DNA of 12,192 nt from JAYZDB01 sp036338025. Lineage in GTDB: Bacteria > Planctomycetota > UBA1135 > UBA2386. The stretch is from positions 1 through 12,192 of the forward strand of contig JAYZDB010000292.1 in NCBI GenBank assembly GCA_036338025.1, in the 5' to 3' direction. This document shows, piece after piece, positions 1 through 8,600 of this stretch. Position 1 is the first letter of the stretch. Every line of letters begins with the position of its first letter. Under the pieces are notes generated by a model. The model searched no databases. It was not told the origin of the DNA and saw only the letters and a program-made list of their open reading frames with translations. Both the position numbers and the translations under genes were made by a program.

Positions 1-455
1 TGGTGTTTGTCTACAATTTTTTCAACACGCGGGGCTGTGCCACGGCCCGGGCGGGGCCACAAACCTACACACGACTCTGCAGTGCATGCCATACAGCGCA
101 GAGCAAAGGCGGAACGGTCGGTCCCGACCTGACCGAGGCAAGCTCCCGTCTCTCCCTGAGTGAGATGATCCGTCACACCATCGCGCCAGCGCTGGCCATC
201 GATCCACAGTTTCAGATTCACGTAGTGGATCTGGTTGCGGGTGGGTCCTTGTTCGGACGTATCGCCAAAGAAGACCCACAAGCCATCTACTTGATCGAGA
301 ACCCTCTCGCCCTGGAGCCACCACGCAAGATCTGGCGCAAGGACATCACCCGGACTACCAAGGCCCAACTCTCGACCATGCCCAGGGGACTCCTCAACAC
401 GCTCAAGCGTCGCCAGATCTTGGATCTGATGGCCTACATCCGAGCGGACAAGTAG
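1..455 (+). CDS. PVC-type c-type cytochrome haem-binding domain protein, 5' partial
   Basis: The visible product is about 150 residues and resembles the PVC-type haem-binding domain (TIGR02603-like). A CSACH motif (CxxCH covalent haem attachment) lies at bases 78-92. It is followed by the family hallmark GPDLT and a late MPRGLL segment (Met about residue 126 of the visible part), whose Met is the likely distal haem ligand. The chain ends in the typical helix DLMAYIRADK. Proteins of this kind are exported and carry electrons in the periplasm, often as the C-terminal domain of a large dehydrogenase-like protein. The frame is open to the left edge. A GTG at base 3 is a formal start, but no signal peptide is visible and the residues before CSACH look like the tail of another domain, so I infer that the gene begins outside the window. 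It ends 42 bases before the esterase gene on the same strand, which suggests co-transcription. The family is fairly certain; the full architecture is unknown. Confidence 0.82.
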   Translation, partial: VFVYNFFNTRGCATARAGPQTYTRLCSACHTAQSKGGTVGPDLTEASSRLSLSEMIRHTIAPALAIDPQFQIHVVDLVAGGSLFGRIAKEDPQAIYLIENPLALEPPRKIWRKDITRTTKAQLSTMPRGLLNTLKRRQILDLMAYIRADK

Positions 456-485
456 CCTCGCGACCTCGAAGCCCACCGTCATCAT

Positions 486-492
486 GGAGAAG
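486..492 (+). promoter_or_regulatory. Ribosome binding site of the CE15-like esterase
   Basis: GGAGAAG lies five bases before the ATG at 498, a good Shine-Dalgarno match at normal spacing. It supports the start at 498. It is the clearest such site in the window; the other starts have weak or no Shine-Dalgarno sequence. Confidence 0.65.
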
Positions 493-497
493 CACCG

Positions 498-1799
498 ATG
501 ACTCCCCAGTTCGTCAAACTCGTCGCCATCGCAACCTGCCTTGCGGCCCTGACCGCACAGGGAGCCAACTACGACGAAGGCAAGGTACCCAGCTACCAAC
601 TGCCCAATCCTCTAGCCACCAGTGATGACACGACACTGAGCGCCGAACAGTGGCAGTCCAAACGCCGGGGCGAAATCCTGGAGTTGTTCGAACGACACAT
701 GTACGGACGCGTTCCCAAGCAGCCCGTTGAACTCGTCTTCGAAGTCCACGAACAAGACAAGGCGGCCTTGTCGGGTCTCGCCATTCGCAAGCAGGTCCGT
801 ATCCGCTGCCGCCGCAACGAGCGTGAAGTCGTCCTGCACCTCCTGCTCTACCTGCCGGCAAAGCCGGTCGCCAGGCACGGTTCCGTGCCCCTGTTCTTGG
901 GGTTGAACTTCGGAGGCAACCAGACCCTGCTGGCAGATCCCCGGATCGAGCTGACAAAATCCTGGGTACGCAAACGGAAGATCTGGGGCAGCAAGAACTA
1001 CCGGGCGGCCGAGGTATCTCGAGGCGTAGGTTCGAAGCGCTGGCCGGTCGAGGTGGTGCTCGGCCGCGGTTATGGAATCGGGACGATCTACTACGGCGAC
1101 ATCGACCCAGACTTCGACGACAACTTCCAGAACGGCGTGCACGCCCTGTTCCCGCGCGACAAGAACGTCAAGCGGCGCCCCGACGCATGGGGTTCCATCG
1201 CCACCTGGGCCTGGGGACTGAGCCGGGCGCTGGACTACCTCGAGACCGACGCACAGGTCGACGCCAAACGGGTCGCACTGGTCGGACACTCGCGCCTCGG
1301 CAAAACGTCCCTGTGGGCTGGAGCCAGCGACTCGCGTTTTGCGATGGTGGTCTCGAATGATTCGGGATGTGGCGGAGCCGCATTATCCCGGCGCCGTTTT
1401 GGTGAAACCGTGCAACGCATCAACACGTCGTTCCCCCACTGGTTCTGTGAAAACTTCAAGGCCTTCAACAATGCAGAAGACCGCCTGCCGATCGATCAAC
1501 ACATGCTGGTCGCACTGGTGGCGCCGCGCCCGGTCTTGGTCTGCAGTGCAGTACAGGATCGTTGGGCCGACCCGCGCGGGGAATTCCTCGCCGCCCGGCA
1601 CGCCGCGCCCGTGTACAAGCTGCTGGGTACCGACGGGATCGAGACAGATTCAATGCCGGAGCCCCGCAAACTGCTCAAGAGTCGCATCGGCTACTACCTG
1701 CGTCCGGGCAAACACGACATGACGCTCGAAGACTGGCGGGCCTACATGGACTTCGCCGATCACCACGGACTCGGGAACGACAAGACGCCGATCCGCTGA
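498..1799 (+). CDS. Secreted CE15-like glucuronoyl esterase / acetyl xylan esterase-like hydrolase
   Basis: This 433-residue protein starts with a Sec signal peptide (residues 1 to about 22, hydrophobic VAIATCLAALTA), so it acts outside the cytoplasm. The rest is an alpha/beta hydrolase. The nucleophile elbow is VGHSRLGK with Ser265, the form of the G-x-S-R-x-G-K signature found in bacterial CE15 glucuronoyl esterases. Downstream comes NDSGCGGAAL (287-296) and then RRFGETVQRI, both typical of the family. The probable catalytic His is His406 in RPGKHDM. The acid is either Asp288, at the classical position, or Asp354/Asp358 in QDRWADP, since bacterial members vary here. CE15 enzymes cleave the ester between glucuronate on xylan and lignin alcohols; many relatives are annotated acetyl xylan esterase, so the substrate is not proven. 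Length is normal for bacterial members. It follows the cytochrome-domain gene at 42 bases and converges on queC. Confidence 0.85.
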   Translation: MTPQFVKLVAIATCLAALTAQGANYDEGKVPSYQLPNPLATSDDTTLSAEQWQSKRRGEILELFERHMYGRVPKQPVELVFEVHEQDKAALSGLAIRKQVRIRCRRNEREVVLHLLLYLPAKPVARHGSVPLFLGLNFGGNQTLLADPRIELTKSWVRKRKIWGSKNYRAAEVSRGVGSKRWPVEVVLGRGYGIGTIYYGDIDPDFDDNFQNGVHALFPRDKNVKRRPDAWGSIATWAWGLSRALDYLETDAQVDAKRVALVGHSRLGKTSLWAGASDSRFAMVVSNDSGCGGAALSRRRFGETVQRINTSFPHWFCENFKAFNNAEDRLPIDQHMLVALVAPRPVLVCSAVQDRWADPRGEFLAARHAAPVYKLLGTDGIETDSMPEPRKLLKSRIGYYLRPGKHDMTLEDWRAYMDFADHHGLGNDKTPIR

Positions 1800-1808
1800 C
1801 TCGCGCGA

Positions 1809-1821
1809 CCACGCTCCGTGG
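1809..1821. terminator. Small hairpin between convergent esterase and queC genes
   Basis: CCACG-CTC-CGTGG forms a perfect five-base-pair stem with a three-base loop in the 39-base gap between two convergent stop codons. There is no T-tract on either side, so it is at best a weak or factor-assisted terminator. Confidence 0.2.
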
Positions 1822-1838
1822 ACCGGTGCAATCCAGAC

Positions 1839-2498
1839 TCAGGACGAAGTCTGGTGCCAGGCCCGCGCGCTCCGCAAGCAGGATTCGCAACGTCCGCAGG
1901 GGCTCGGGCCGGCTGCATAGCAACTCCAGAAATCGCTGGCCGCCAGGCCCAGGTCCCGGGCACGACGGGCAATATCATGCTTGGAGCACTCCAGGGTCGG
2001 GCTGCACACCGTCACCCCTTCCCTTGTTCCTAGTTTCAGCACTGCATCCATCGCCTCGACGAACTCCGACGAGTTGTCGGGAAAGGTCGCCGCTTCCTCG
2101 CGGTTGAATCCAGTCAAGAGGACCGAGTCTCCCGCCGCCTCCGCGAAACTGGCGGCGACTGCGAGGAACACCAGGTTGCGCGCCGGCACCCAGACCGCCG
2201 AGGCGCTGGCATCATCCCCTGGATTGTCCTCGGTTCCCTCCGGTAACGCACCACCGAGCAGGGCACTACCACTTAGACGCGCTGCGTCCGCCAGCCAGGG
2301 CAACTCGATCCGCCGCCATTGCAGGCCAAAACGTTCGGCCAGTTGGCGGGCGGCACGGCTCTCGGCTTCGACGGCGCGTTGTCCGTAGTCGAAGGTCAGG
2401 CACAGCGAAACCTGACAGCCCGGATTCTCTAACCAGAGTGCCAGGCTGACCCCCGAATCCAAGCCACCCGACAACAAGGCAATCGCGGACCGCGGCAC
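1839..2498 (-). CDS. queC: 7-cyano-7-deazaguanine synthase QueC
   Basis: QueC uses ATP to convert 7-carboxy-7-deazaguanine and ammonia to 7-cyano-7-deazaguanine (preQ0), a cytosolic step toward queuosine in tRNA. The 219-residue product has normal length. The N-terminal PP-loop SGGLDS (10-15) binds ATP. The C-terminal zinc site is Cys193, Cys201, Cys204 and Cys207 (C-x7-C-x2-C-x2-C). The middle segment GFNREEAATFPDNSSEF replaces the common GVNxxDYSGYPDCRPEF and matches the subtype I recall from epsilonproteobacterial QueC. The GTG start at 2498 is forced: an in-frame TGA lies at 2505-2507, and the next residues lead directly into the PP-loop. The start is one base after the stop of the upstream lipoprotein gene and has no clear Shine-Dalgarno sequence, so translation is probably coupled. 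No queD, queE or queF is present in the window. Confidence 0.93.
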   Translation of the reverse strand: MPRSAIALLSGGLDSGVSLALWLENPGCQVSLCLTFDYGQRAVEAESRAARQLAERFGLQWRRIELPWLADAARLSGSALLGGALPEGTEDNPGDDASASAVWVPARNLVFLAVAASFAEAAGDSVLLTGFNREEAATFPDNSSEFVEAMDAVLKLGTREGVTVCSPTLECSKHDIARRARDLGLAASDFWSCYAAGPSPCGRCESCLRSARAWHQTSS

Positions 2499-2499
2499 G

Positions 2500-5496
2500 T
2501 CAGTTCACGGTGAAGGTCTTCGGGGCAGCTCGCGAGTAGGTTACCTCCTCACGACGCATCTCCTCGAGAACGTAGTCACCGGTGCCGAATCCTATGTTGT
2601 AGAGCAGGACACTCTCGGCAAACACCACCCAGGAGCCTGTCTGCAAGCCCGCGACCGACACGCCTGTCATTACCGGGAGTTGCCTGGTCACTTCCGCCCC
2701 GACCGTGGTCGTATCCTGCTCGATGACCCGCCAGTTTCGACCGGTCGAGTCCGTTGCGGTCAAGACGTGGAATCCGAGTCCAGACGGGATGGAGGATGTA
2801 TCGACGCGATCCTGGTAGACAACCGACGGCGATCCCACGCTGGCACCCGACGGGGCCGTGACCGTGGGGATGCCCGGCAAGGCATTGCTGGGGAAGGTCG
2901 TCCCGAGGGTTGGGTTGTCAATGATCCGACGGTGACGGGCCAGATTGCCACCTGCGTCGATGGCCTCCGTAGAAACCCAGAACTTCGGGCCCAAGGACAT
3001 CACCGACAGCGAAATGCCGAGGCAGTAGGAGCCATCGATGTTGTAGGTAGTACCCGTTGCGACCTTGCTGTATCCAACTCCAACGAGAGTCATGCCCGGC
3101 ACTCCAAACAAGCTCGCCATCACCCTCACAGTTGGATTTGCGACCAGGTCGGATGCATCCAAACCCGGCCAGGTGGAGAGATCCTTGCTGTACTTCGCAG
3201 CCAGATCGCGGGCCGCCAGTGCCGAAGGCAGCAGGACCATCGCCTGGGTACCATCGTCGCCCACAGCAACCGGCGGTTGCATGGCCTCCTTCAACAGGCC
3301 GTTCACACCGCAGACACTACAAGCAAAGTTGGTGAACGTTGTCTTCGAGGTAGGCTCGAAGGTGCCGCTGAAGGCCGTGACGACGTACGGTCGATTCGGC
3401 CGAATCGCAGTCGCTGGGATCTTGCTGGGAGAAGCGGTAGTCGTGCGAATCTCCTCGGCACGGACATCATCGAGAATGTTGCAGCCCAGCATCACCGAAC
3501 TACCCTGAGTGGCGGAGTACGTTACGTTGCCGTCCAAGGTAGCCGTGTCATCACTGATTGGCCGCAGCGGCAGCGACGCAAAACCCGCCGGGGAGCCGAG
3601 AAGGGAAATCAGGTCGTAGCCAGCTCGGATCAAGGTCACCGAGTATGTTGCTGGCGGACCTGCGAGTCCCGTGAAGATCGCTCGTCCGTCGCTGCCGGTC
3701 ACACCGGTGACCCGGCCCGCGATCGAGGTTGTCGGCAGACCCGGATCGACCAAAACGGTCACGCCCGAAACCGGGGCAAAGGTGGCCTCATCGTAGGCCT
3801 CGATGGTCAAGGTCCCGCCAGACAAGCTGCCGGTAACCACACCCCGCTGCACGATCTCGCCGTTGATGGCAGGTGCGATGTTGCCCGCAAGGTCGGTGAT
3901 CGTCAGGGTAAATCCCAGCGGCGAAGTGCGTCTTCCCAGGGATATGGGGTCAAACATGAACTTGCTGCCATCGCCCATCCCGAACAAGATGCCTGTTCGC
4001 AGCCCGGGGGCAGGTGGCGGGCCGGCATCGAGCACAAGGTCCACTGCATGGAGATCCTCGTCGGCGGCACCAAAGAAGGTCAGGTAATCCTGATCCACAT
4101 AGTAGATGACGCTGCCGGCGCCATTCGCCCCGGGCAAGGCCAGATTCGGCATGGTCACATCAAGCTGTGGGTCGGTCGCCTGAGAACTCGAGACCACGTA
4201 ACCGGTCCTGGTCGAACCACGCGACAATCTCGCCGCCAGCGATATGGATCCCTCGAGGAAGTGCGGCTCCGCGGCGGTCCCCAACTGCCCAGAAAAATCG
4301 ACAGTGATGGTCTGCGACCCGCTGGATGGCGCAGTCTCAGTGAGGTCCACGAAGTTGAAGGAACCCGATGACCCACCATCCTTGTCCAGTCCGTAAATCC
4401 GCACATCCACACTATCCCCCGACACCGTTGTGGCTGGCAGCTCGATGTCAACCAACACCGAAGCGATGTTGGAGGCACTGATCTTGTCCGTCGTGCCGGC
4501 CGGCGAATTCCCGATCTTCACACTGGTCACCGCCTGCGGTGCCACAGTGGCGAACTCTGCGAACGGCACACTCTTGTTGAAATCGAGTTGGCCATCGGTG
4601 CCGAAACCAATCGTGTCGTTGAACACAATGTCAAACGAGCCTGACGCCAGTGTCACCGCGGGCTTGAACTCAACGATCCGCCCATCTTGCCCGCTGGCAC
4701 CGAAGCCAACGGCAGCTATCGGAAAACTCACCGCGCCATCGATGATCGAACCACCGGTCCGTACCACAAAATTACCGGTGGCGCCGGTGGTTACCGATGA
4801 CTGCACGGCCGGCTTGGTGAAGATCGTGTACACCGATGCCTCGCGCAGCGCGTCGTCCGTGTTGTCGACCGGCAGGACTGTGAGGATCTCACCGTCCTCG
4901 ATGCTGGAATCCTGATCCGGCGTGAAGGACCCGATGACCTTCTCGGCCGAACTGGTAAAGCGAATGCCGTCGGTGTCCCGCAGACCCGAGGTGATCACGA
5001 TCTCATATTTCTCGACCTTGGTGGTGTCGAAGTCCGCGGACGGACGAATCAGCACCACACGCCCACCGAACAAGAAATCGTAGCGCGCCGCGATGGGCGG
5101 AGAGGTAGTCAGACCACCGCCTGGTTCCAGGCCACCGCCCGAGCCAGTACTGGCATCCGCCAGGCGCACTTGCAGCGAGGGCGGCTCGGCGCCGCCGGGC
5201 GCGACGGTGGACTCGTTGACCGACTCGTTGAACACCACCACGATCGGCACCTTCCCGGGCCACCCACTGCCCTCGGGAAACACATGCTGGACCTTCGGTC
5301 GGCCGTCGAGGGTAGCGCCCTGCTCGACCATCGGCTGGATGAACGTGCCGGAGGCAGCACCACCGTTGCCGAGATTGGGGTCGAAAGCCCTGCCGACATT
5401 GTCACAGGCGGACCAACAGAACAGGGCAGCCAACAGGGTCGCGAGACGTAGGAGTGGTTCGGACATAAGCGGGATTGCTGCGGCAGACCGCCGCAT
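2500..5496 (-). CDS. Very long putative surface lipoprotein with bacterial Ig-like segments, function unknown
   Basis: I do not recognise a named family for the whole 998-residue protein. The N-terminus is a signal sequence ending LFCWSAC, with Cys31 a plausible lipidation site although the -3 residue (Trp) is unusual for a lipobox. Residues about 68-190 resemble an SbsA-type Ig-like domain: VPIVVVFNESVNESTV, then a strand-rich part with ITSGLRDTDG. Residues about 555-630 look like a carboxypeptidase-regulatory/Ig-like fold (VTGSDGRAIFTGLAGPP, then TYSVTLIRAGYDL). A CSVCG pair (Cys726, Cys729) and lone Cys672 and Cys825 could form disulfides. Gly, Ser and Thr are abundant and predicted secondary structure is mainly beta, fitting an exported structural or adhesive protein. 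Start: ATG 5496 gives an Arg-Arg n-region; ATG 5466 (residue 11) is the alternative and fits the candidate promoter better. The 3' end is coupled to queC. Export is likely; the role is unknown. Confidence 0.75.
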   Translation of the reverse strand: MRRSAAAIPLMSEPLLRLATLLAALFCWSACDNVGRAFDPNLGNGGAASGTFIQPMVEQGATLDGRPKVQHVFPEGSGWPGKVPIVVVFNESVNESTVAPGGAEPPSLQVRLADASTGSGGGLEPGGGLTTSPPIAARYDFLFGGRVVLIRPSADFDTTKVEKYEIVITSGLRDTDGIRFTSSAEKVIGSFTPDQDSSIEDGEILTVLPVDNTDDALREASVYTIFTKPAVQSSVTTGATGNFVVRTGGSIIDGAVSFPIAAVGFGASGQDGRIVEFKPAVTLASGSFDIVFNDTIGFGTDGQLDFNKSVPFAEFATVAPQAVTSVKIGNSPAGTTDKISASNIASVLVDIELPATTVSGDSVDVRIYGLDKDGGSSGSFNFVDLTETAPSSGSQTITVDFSGQLGTAAEPHFLEGSISLAARLSRGSTRTGYVVSSSQATDPQLDVTMPNLALPGANGAGSVIYYVDQDYLTFFGAADEDLHAVDLVLDAGPPPAPGLRTGILFGMGDGSKFMFDPISLGRRTSPLGFTLTITDLAGNIAPAINGEIVQRGVVTGSLSGGTLTIEAYDEATFAPVSGVTVLVDPGLPTTSIAGRVTGVTGSDGRAIFTGLAGPPATYSVTLIRAGYDLISLLGSPAGFASLPLRPISDDTATLDGNVTYSATQGSSVMLGCNILDDVRAEEIRTTTASPSKIPATAIRPNRPYVVTAFSGTFEPTSKTTFTNFACSVCGVNGLLKEAMQPPVAVGDDGTQAMVLLPSALAARDLAAKYSKDLSTWPGLDASDLVANPTVRVMASLFGVPGMTLVGVGYSKVATGTTYNIDGSYCLGISLSVMSLGPKFWVSTEAIDAGGNLARHRRIIDNPTLGTTFPSNALPGIPTVTAPSGASVGSPSVVYQDRVDTSSIPSGLGFHVLTATDSTGRNWRVIEQDTTTVGAEVTRQLPVMTGVSVAGLQTGSWVVFAESVLLYNIGFGTGDYVLEEMRREEVTYSRAAPKTFTVN

Positions 5497-5523
5497 ACTA
5501 GATACTATTCCCTAATCCGCCAA
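5495..5523 (-). promoter_or_regulatory. Candidate sigma70-type promoter for the lipoprotein-queC pair
   Basis: Read on the minus strand, TTGGCG (5518-5523) and TAGTAT (5495-5500) are separated by exactly 17 bases, each matching four of six consensus positions, in an AT-rich island inside GC-rich DNA. The -10 overlaps the ATG at 5496, so if this promoter is used, translation would begin at the ATG at 5466 with a leader of roughly 20 bases. This is by inspection only. Confidence 0.4.
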
Positions 5524-5529
5524 ATTGGC
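5519..5529. promoter_or_regulatory. 11-base palindrome in the divergent intergenic region
   Basis: GCCAA-A-TTGGC is a perfect inverted repeat lying between the two divergent genes and overlapping the candidate -35 of the lipoprotein promoter. It could be an operator for a dimeric regulator, but a short palindrome like this can also occur by chance. No regulator gene is present nearby. Confidence 0.3.
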
Positions 5530-5611
5530 AGGATCTCGTAGCCTATCCCGGGCGCGCGCCAGCCTCAGCCATCGGATGCACGCACACCACAACCCTGGCA
5601 TAGTGCCGGCC

Positions 5612-8600
5612 ATGCGAAACACCCCGCAGCACCGGGCCCAGCGTCTTTCGGGACTCCAAATCTGGGCCATGCTCCTCACTACCAGCGTTCTGGCACCCAG
5701 CCAGGTACCGACGGGAATTCGCATCGACGGCAAGAACCCGCTGGCCCCGAAAACCGTGCAGGCCGTCGAGACCGGGCTGCCGTTGGCGCTGCGTGACGGA
5801 GACCGCGTGGTATTCATCGGCAATACCTTGTTCGACCGCGCACAGCACTTCGCGTACTTCGAGGCGATGATCCACCAGGCCCACGCGCAAAAAAACCTGA
5901 CCGTTCGCACCCTGGCCTGGTCCGCCGACGAGATCGACCTGGCACCACGACCGGCGAACTTCGGATCCCTGCACCAGCACCTGACCGTCCAACAGGCCGA
6001 CGTGATCATCGCCGCCTACGGCTTCAATGAGTCCTTCAAGGGAACAGTGGGACTCGATGACTTCAAGCAGCGACTCACAAGGTTCCTGAACGACCTCAAG
6101 ACGAAGGCATTCAACGCGAAGACGGGGCCCCGGATCGTGCTCGTCTCACCGATCGCCAACGAGGATGTCGCGAGTGTCGCTGCTGGACAGCGCAACAACG
6201 CAAACCTGCAGCGCTACACCACCGCGATGCAAGAGGTTGCGAAGGACCAGGCCATCGCCTTCATCGATGTCTTCGCGCCCACTCGCGCTGCGATGAAGGA
6301 CCCGGCTACCGACCTGACATTCAATGGAGTGCACCTGCTGGACAACGGCTACCGCGAATTATCGGCCACGCTGTTTCGGATCATCTTCGGTCGAACGGCG
6401 CCGACTCCCGAACCAGAGGTCCGCAAGGCGGTGCTCGACAAGAACCGCCAGTTCCAATACCGCTACCGGCCCCTCAACACGTTCTACTACGTCGGTGGGC
6501 GCAAGGGTTCGTACGGTGAAGGCGACTTCATCCCGGCAATGCGACGCTTCGACACCATGTTGCAGAACCGGGACCGACGGATCCACGCCATCGCGCAAGG
6601 CGAGCCAGTGCCAGCAGCCATCGATGACTCGAATGCGCCGGCCCTCACGCCGACCAGGCAGAGCCGGCACGCCAACCGGTGGATGAGTCAGAAGGACGAA
6701 CTCGCCGCCTTCAAGGTCGATCCTCGCTTCGACGTCCAGTGCTTCGCGTCCGAAGAAGACTTCCCTGACCTGGCCTGCCCGGTCCAGATGCGCTGGGATG
6801 CCAGCGGCCGTCTATGGGTCTCGTGCACGACAACCTATCCGCACGTCTACCCGGGCAACTCCCCACGCGACAAGATCCTGGTGCTCGAGGACACCAACGG
6901 AGATGGCAAGGCAGACAAGTCATCGGTATTTGCGGATGACCTTCACATCCCACTGTCGTTCGAATTTGGAGATGGCGGCCTTTACGTGTCAGAACCTCCC
7001 GACCTGACCCTGATCAAGGACACCGATGGCGACGGTCGCGCCGACTTCCGACGACGCCTGCTCACGGGATTCGGGACAGAAGACTCCCATCACTCGCTGC
7101 ACGACATCGTCTGGACTCCCGACGGCGACCTCCTGGCCCGGGACTCGATCTTCCTGCACAGCCAGGTCGAGACGCCATACGGACCGGTCCGACTGTTTGA
7201 CAGTGGTTGGTTCCGCTTCCAACCCTCGAACCACCGCCTCATCGCATTCGGAATGTACCGCTCGACCAATCCCTGGGGGGTCACCTTCGACGACTGGGGA
7301 CAGCATGTCGCGAGCCACCCGATCTTCGCATCTGCATTCCACGCCCGCAATCCGACCTACCCCAAGTTGCACCCTAATCCGAGGGGATTGCCGGCCTACT
7401 CCGGCACCTGCGGGCAAGAGTTCATCGACATGGCGAGCTTTCCCGCCGAGTTGCAGGGCTGCTTCGTAAAGGCCCGCTACAAGCCGACCAACCGGATCGA
7501 GATCCACTCCTGGCTCGACAAGGGTGATCACTACGCGGAAAAGTACCAGGGCGACCTCCTGTTCAGTTCGAACCTGAGCTTCATACCCGTCGACATCCGG
7601 TTCGGTCCACGCGGCGCGCTCTACGTGCTGGACTGGTACAACCCGGTCAAGGGTCACAGCCAGTATTCGCTTCGCGACACGCGCCGGGACCGCAAATCCG
7701 GACGTATCTGGCGCATCACCGCCAAGGGCCGCAACCTGCTGACACCACCAAAGATCGCTGGTCAGCCGATCCCCGCCCTGCTCAGACTGCTGGAGCGCCG
7801 GGAATACCGCTACCGCTATTGGGCCAAGCGCGAACTACGCGAGCGCGATCCCAAGGCCACCAAGCGCGCCCTCGATGCCTGGGTCAAGAGTCTCGATCCG
7901 AAGGCTCCGAGGTTCCGTCATCACCAGTTGGAGGCGGTCTGGCAAAACCGCGACCTCGGGACCGTCGACGCTGGACTGCTGCGAGTCCTGCTCGAATGCG
8001 ACAACCATCACGCGCGCGCTGCCGCAACACGGCAGTTGCGCTACTGGAACGAACATCTCGAGGACGGCACCAGGTTGCTGGCCGCTGCCGCCAAGGACGC
8101 CAACGGTTTGGTTCGCCTGGAGGCTGCCATCGCTGCCAGCTACATCGGTACCCCTTCTGTGCTTGCTGCCGCAGTCTCGATCCTTGAATCCAAACGCGGT
8201 AAGCACCTCAATTACGCACTCGCCTGCGCACTCGGGTCGGAGGCACTGCGTCCGCTGTGGGAAAAGGGACCCGAGCGACCGCGCATCGAGCAATTCCTGA
8301 CTTCCTTCCAAAAGGGCCGGCGGTTCAGCGAGTCAACTGCCAACGCACGCGATGCGCAGTTCGACGGCCAGAAGAATCTGAAAACGATCAAGATCTCATG
8401 CGTCGCCGAGAAGATGAAGTTCACGGTGGAGCGGTTCGAAGTCAAACCCCGTCAACCCGTCAAGGTCGTGTTCACCAATTCGGACGCAACCGACCACAAC
8501 ATCGTGTTCGTTCGTCCAGGAAAGGCTGAAGCGGTCGGCATCGCCGCCGCAGTCATGGCCCAGGACCCCAAGAACGCCAACTCAGACTTCGTCCCCAAGA

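Noticed and set aside
612..1289. A 225-codon minus-strand open frame opposite the esterase
   Set aside because: The plus strand encodes a clear CE15-like enzyme with its catalytic motif; the antisense product has no recognisable features.
1839..2498. QueC-like protein as part of an antiphage system such as Qat or a CBASS with QueC-like accessory
   Set aside because: It has normal length and all canonical QueC motifs, and no defence partner gene is nearby.
2680..4371. A 563-codon open frame on the plus strand opposite the lipoprotein gene
   Set aside because: Its product is Arg/Gly/His-rich with no recognisable domain or signal, and the minus strand encodes a coherent exported protein there. 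It is a by-product of high GC and codon bias.
5525..5611. TTG start at 5525 for the multidomain copper protein
   Set aside because: It adds 29 residues ahead of a good signal peptide, and the TTG is part of the intergenic palindrome. ATG 5612 fits better.
6989..7657. A 222-codon minus-strand open frame opposite the copper protein
   Set aside because: It lies wholly within the conserved beta-propeller coding region and its product resembles no family.
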